Shown here in pieces: positions 61,231 through 64,000 of a stretch of DNA of 64,000 nt. Each line of letters begins with the position of its first letter. Within the stretch, counting starts at the first letter, position 1. Location: assembly GCA_026392465.1 (NCBI GenBank), contig JAPLCA010000001.1:33884-97883 (forward strand), in the 5' to 3' direction. The position numbers and the translations under genes were made by a program. The DNA is from Propionibacteriales bacterium. Its GTDB lineage: Bacteria; Actinomycetota; Actinomycetes; Propionibacteriales; Nocardioidaceae. Below the pieces are notes generated by a model. It worked only from the letters and a program-made list of their open reading frames with translations. It did no database searches and was not told the origin of the DNA.

Positions 61231-61785
61231 TCAGGCGAGTCGGGCGGCGTCGAGCGTGTCGAACGCGTCGAGCACGTCGTCGACGGTCGGCACGCGGCGG
61301 GGGCTGGGCGCGACCTGCACCTCGGCCTCGGCGGCCTCGGCGCGGGCCCGACGCAGGTGACGCTTGATGGTCGACGTGGAGCAGCCCAGACGCTCGGCCA
61401 GCTGCTGGCAGGTGTCCTTGGGGTGGGCGGTGCGCGCCGTGAGCACGGCCTCGTGGCTCACCGGCCCCGCGCCGCTGCGGGCGGGACCGTAGGAGCCGGT
61501 GGGTGCCGCGTCGACGACGATGCCGAGGCTGTCGCGGATCGCGGCGCGGTCGGCCTCGGTGGTGCAGGCGACGAAGCCGGAGACGTCGACCTCGACGACG
61601 GCGCGGTACAGGCAGTCGACGAGCAGGGGGCAGCCGGCGCAGCGTCGGTGCGCCAGCGCCAGCACCTCGCCCATCCCGGCGCGGCTGGCCGCGTCGAGCT
61701 CGTGGGCGCCGAGGTACAGCCGCTCGTCACGGAAGACGGCCTCCCGTGTGCACGGAGGCGCGTCGATGTCGGTCACGATGGTCAT
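61231..61785 (-). CDS. WhiB-like Fe-S protein with C-terminal HTH
   Basis: The 184-residue product has a WhiB-like cysteine set: Cys12 (APPCTREAV), Cys49, Cys52 and Cys58 (RRCAGCPLLVDC), suited to a 4Fe-4S cluster. The usual GVWGG turn is replaced by SGFVACTTEADR. A C-terminal helix-turn-helix (TCQQLAERLGCSTSTIKRHL, about residues 128-150) is an unusual addition, since WhiB proteins normally end with a short basic tail. It is probably a redox- or metal-sensing transcription factor. GGGAGAGGG precedes ATG 61785; the gene faces convergent HAD. Confidence 0.85.
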   Translation of the reverse strand: MTIVTDIDAPPCTREAVFRDERLYLGAHELDAASRAGMGEVLALAHRRCAGCPLLVDCLYRAVVEVDVSGFVACTTEADRAAIRDSLGIVVDAAPTGSYGPARSGAGPVSHEAVLTARTAHPKDTCQQLAERLGCSTSTIKRHLRRARAEAAEAEVQVAPSPRRVPTVDDVLDAFDTLDAARLA

Positions 61786-61820
61786 GGGTCCCTCTCCCGT
61801 TCGCATCCTTTCGCGACACC

Positions 61821-62372
61821 TTAGAGGTACATGCCTCCCGTGGGAGCCGATTGCGACGAATCGGTACTTTGGTCACCCTCGGTGCCGTTTGACTGCGGAA
61901 GCGCCAGCCTCATGTTCTGGAACTGCGCCTGAGCCTGTACCTGCTGTGCGTACAGCGCGGCCTGGATGCCGTGGAACAGCCCCTCCAGCCAGCCGACCAG
62001 CTGGGCCTGGGCGATCCGCAGCTCGGCGTCCGACGGCGCCTCGTCCTCGAACGGGAGGCTGAGCCGCTGCAGCTCGGCCACCAGCTCGGGGGCCAGGCCG
62101 TCCTCCAGCTCCTTGACCGACTGGCGGTGGATCTCGCGCAGGCGCACCCGGCTGGCGTCGTCGAGCGGGGCGGCCTTCACCTCCTCGAGCAGCTGACGGA
62201 TCATGCCGCCGATCCGCATCACCTTCGCCGGCTGCTCCACCAGGTCGCCCAGCGCGGTGCCACGCTGCTGCGGCTCGACGTCGCCACCCGGCGCGGCCGA
62301 GCCGTGCACGGGGGAACCGTCGGGGCCGATCACCTGGGGCGGGATCGCGGACTCACGGGGAGCATCACTCAT
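61821..62372 (-). CDS. bpa: Bacterial proteasome activator Bpa
   Basis: The 183-residue protein matches the ATP-independent proteasome activator family (mycobacterial Bpa/PafE). The helical bundle core is GMIRQLLEEVKAAPLDDASR through ELQRLSLPFEDEAPSDAELR, and WLEGLFHGIQAALYAQQ is diagnostic. The C-terminus is GGMYL; the family's proteasome-docking tail is GQYL, so the penultimate Tyr-Leu is kept and the Gln replaced. It opens the 20S gate for unfolded proteins. A TAGGGT box 6 nt upstream indicates leaderless initiation. Confidence 0.93.
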   Translation of the reverse strand: MSDAPRESAIPPQVIGPDGSPVHGSAAPGGDVEPQQRGTALGDLVEQPAKVMRIGGMIRQLLEEVKAAPLDDASRVRLREIHRQSVKELEDGLAPELVAELQRLSLPFEDEAPSDAELRIAQAQLVGWLEGLFHGIQAALYAQQVQAQAQFQNMRLALPQSNGTEGDQSTDSSQSAPTGGMYL

Positions 62373-62378
62373 GCCTCC

Positions 62379-62384
62379 ACCCTA
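62379..62384 (-). promoter_or_regulatory. -10 box TAGGGT, leaderless bpa
   Basis: Minus-strand TAGGGT is followed by 6 nt and ATG 62372. Confidence 0.55.
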
Positions 62385-62422
62385 GGAGAGCACGCCGACA
62401 CGCACCCCTCGGCCACGCGCCC

Positions 62423-63394
62423 TCAGAGCGTCAGCAGCACCTTGCCGGTGTGCGAGGAGTCCTCGAGCAGCTGGTGGGCGTCGCGCACCTGCTCCAGCGG
62501 CAGCCGGGCGTGGATGATCGGACGCACGGTCCCCTCGGCGACGAGGGGCCAGACCTGGGCCACCATCGCCGACACGATCGCGGCCTTCTCCTGCGTGGGT
62601 CGGGCACGCAGCGACGTCGCCATCACCGCGGCCCGCTTCATGAGGAGCCGGTTGAGGTTCAGCTCGCCCTTCACGCCGCCCTGCAGCCCGATGACGACGA
62701 GGCGTCCGGCGGTGTTCAGCGCCCGGACGTTCTGGTCGAGGTACTTGGCGCCGATGATGTCGAGGATGACGTCGGCCTTGAGCCCCGCCTCGTCGAGCGC
62801 GTCGACGAACTCGGTCTCGCGGTAGTTGACGACCAGGTCGGCACCCAGGTCGCGGCAGAACGCCGCCTTCTCCTCGCTGCCGACGGTGACGACGACCCGC
62901 GCGCCGAACGCCTTCGCCAGCTGGATCGCCATCGTGCCGATGCCGCTCGCCCCTCCGTGCACCAGCAGCGTCTCGCCGTGCTGCAGCTTGGCCATCATGA
63001 ACACGTTCGACCACACGGTGGCGGCCACCTCCATGAGGCCGGCCGCGTCGACGAGGTCGATGTCGCGGGGCGCCATCGCCACCTGGCCGACCGGCACCGC
63101 CACGTACTCCGCGTAGCCGCCACCGGACAGCAGCGCCACGACGTGCTCGCCGACGGTGTACTCGCTGACCCCCTCGCCCAGCGCGACCACGTCGCCCGAG
63201 CACTCCAGGCCGAGCACCGGCGTCGCACCCTCCGGCGGGTCGTAGAACCCCTGACGCTGCATCAGGTCGGCCCGGTTGACGCCAGCCGCGGTGACCCGCA
63301 CCAGCACCTCACCGGGCCCCGGCGCAGGCGTCTCCATGTCGACGACCTGCAGGGCCTCGACCCCTCCCGGCTCCGGAACCACGACAGCACGCAT
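62423..63394 (-). CDS. NAD(P)H quinone oxidoreductase (MDR, PIG3-like)
   Basis: A 323-residue medium-chain reductase without the structural or catalytic zinc ligands. The N-terminal GroES-like domain has AAGVNRADLMQRQGFYDPP and VLGLECSGDVVALG. The Rossmann domain has LVHGGASGIGTMAIQLAKAF near residue 145, then YLDQNVRALNTAGRLVVIGL. It resembles the TP53I3/PIG3 quinone oxidoreductases that use NADPH. It may protect against quinones; the substrate is unknown. A TAGCCT box 7 nt before the ATG suggests a leaderless start. Confidence 0.93.
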   Translation of the reverse strand: MRAVVVPEPGGVEALQVVDMETPAPGPGEVLVRVTAAGVNRADLMQRQGFYDPPEGATPVLGLECSGDVVALGEGVSEYTVGEHVVALLSGGGYAEYVAVPVGQVAMAPRDIDLVDAAGLMEVAATVWSNVFMMAKLQHGETLLVHGGASGIGTMAIQLAKAFGARVVVTVGSEEKAAFCRDLGADLVVNYRETEFVDALDEAGLKADVILDIIGAKYLDQNVRALNTAGRLVVIGLQGGVKGELNLNRLLMKRAAVMATSLRARPTQEKAAIVSAMVAQVWPLVAEGTVRPIIHARLPLEQVRDAHQLLEDSSHTGKVLLTL

Positions 63395-63401
63395 GCGTCC
63401 G

Positions 63402-63407
63402 AGGCTA
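63402..63407 (-). promoter_or_regulatory. -10 box TAGCCT, leaderless oxidoreductase
   Basis: Minus-strand TAGCCT is followed by 7 nt and ATG 63394. Confidence 0.5.
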
Positions 63408-63471
63408 ACGGCGCGCCCCGACCTCCGCCTCGGCGGTCACGGGTCGGACGGGGGGTGGGGTGGGGTTCTCG

Positions 63472-63631
63472 ACCTGCGGATGCGTCGGTGCGGCTTCGAG
63501 GTCGGGTGGGGCTGCGTCGGCGCGGGTTGTCTCTCGGGTGGGGCTGCGTGGGTGCGGCTTCCCGTTCGGGTGGGGCTGCGCTGGCGCGGCTTGACGCGCG
63601 GGTGGGGCTGCGCTGGCCCGGCTCTGACTCG
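63472..63631. repeat. Five imperfect 32-bp tandem repeats
   Basis: Units beginning GGGTGGGGCTGCG start at 63504, 63536, 63568 and 63600, exactly 32 bp apart, with a degenerate unit before them. Tails vary (CGGTGCGGCTTC, CGCGGCTTGAC). No convincing gene lies in 63395-64000. Confidence 0.75.
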
Positions 63632-63712
63632 TCCTGCGCTCCGAAAGGGCCTCGACCGGGCGGCTGGGCGGGGGTCGGCTTCGGGTCTCGGGCTGTGGCC
63701 CGCGCTGTGGGT

Positions 63713-63996
63713 GGACGCAAGATGCTGCGTTCGTGCGCTGGGACTCGAAGGCTTCTGCGTTCGTGTCGGGATCCCGTCGTGAACGCAGAAGCGTTCCGAT
63801 CCCAGCACGCGAAGGCAGAGTCTTGGGTGCCGTTTGCGTTGGGGGGACGAACGATTCTTCCTTCTCGTGGAACGGTCCACGAGAAGGAAGAATCGTTCAC
63901 ACCCCTAGACCAGTCAGCGGTGGATCTGCCACCGGTAGAGCGCTCAGAAGGTGGCAGATCCACCGCCGGGCCGCGCAAACGCAGAATCTTGCGTCC
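63713..63996. repeat. Nested palindrome cluster
   Basis: Outer arms (63713-63731 and 63978-63996) pair over 19 bp with one mismatch. Inside lie three stems: GCTTCTGCGTTC (63751-63762) with 63781-63792; 23-bp perfect arms at 63849-63871 and 63876-63898; and 17-bp perfect arms at 63917-63933 and 63950-63966. The open frames here are by-products of composition. Confidence 0.85.
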
Positions 63997-64000
63997 AACG

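Noticed and set aside
63472..63996. CRISPR array
   Set aside because: The 32-bp repeats are contiguous without unique spacers, and the palindromes differ from each other; no cas gene is present.

Overview
The window is a high-GC (about 70%) stretch of an actinobacterial chromosome, most likely a Propionibacteriales member such as Nocardioides or Aeromicrobium (inference from gene families and repeats). Actinobacterial hallmarks are a WhiB-like factor, a Bpa proteasome activator, an Ino1/PadR/PBP1 block, a DUF6049-MurJ pair opposite the CCA-adding enzyme, and the complete GlgE pathway. The synteny resembles regions near oriC in mycobacteria.

Layout. 1-13.7 kb is mixed housekeeping: an oxidoreductase/methyltransferase fusion cut by the left edge, a membrane protein with an XRE-cupin regulator, an EamA exporter divergent from a CGNR regulator, EcsC, a phosphotransferase, Aat, HU, rhodanese, an anti-sigma-type ATPase, an NCS1 permease, an isochorismatase-like hydrolase and arginine deiminase. 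13.7-38 kb is an alpha-glucan/trehalose island: glgE-treS-mak-glgB, two glgX-type debranching genes, treY, treZ and malQ on the minus strand, and a beta-PGM-like HAD plus a GH65 phosphorylase on the plus strand. glgB carries an in-frame amber codon between its second and third catalytic residues. A two-gene HTH/nucleotidyltransferase module with paired ATTG-N3-CAAT operators (33.1-34.7 kb) sits inside the island. 38-46 kb holds an FHA-like protein, adenosine deaminase, a PAP2/diacylglycerol kinase fusion, ino1, padR and a class A PBP. 46-48.6 kb is a decayed mobile region: IS481 transposase remnants and a secreted-protein gene overlapping a small partner gene, flanked by a duplicated 3' end of an alanine-racemase-like gene. 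48.6-64 kb holds that racemase, a FemAB-like protein, an iron-regulated siderophore-interacting protein, murJ, DUF6049, the CCA-adding enzyme, DUF808, serS, a HAD, a WhiB-like protein, Bpa and a quinone oxidoreductase, then about 600 bp of non-coding repeats.

How the genes fit together. TreS makes maltose from trehalose, Mak phosphorylates it, GlgE polymerises maltose-1-phosphate and GlgB should branch the product. GlgX, TreY and TreZ convert glucan back to trehalose; MalQ and the GH65/HAD pair handle oligosaccharides and the phosphorolysis product. If the glgB stop is real, branching is lost or depends on readthrough or another gene.

Non-coding signals are unusually rich. There is a family of palindromes sharing the core GTGGGGCCCCAC, mostly just after stop codons; a nested palindrome cluster at 63.7-64.0 kb; dispersed inverted repeats with CTGGTCGAGTAG/CGTATCGAGACC ends; and at least 15 genes whose start codon lies 6-8 nt after a TANNNT box, the signature of leaderless transcription. 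No tRNA, rRNA or CRISPR array was seen.
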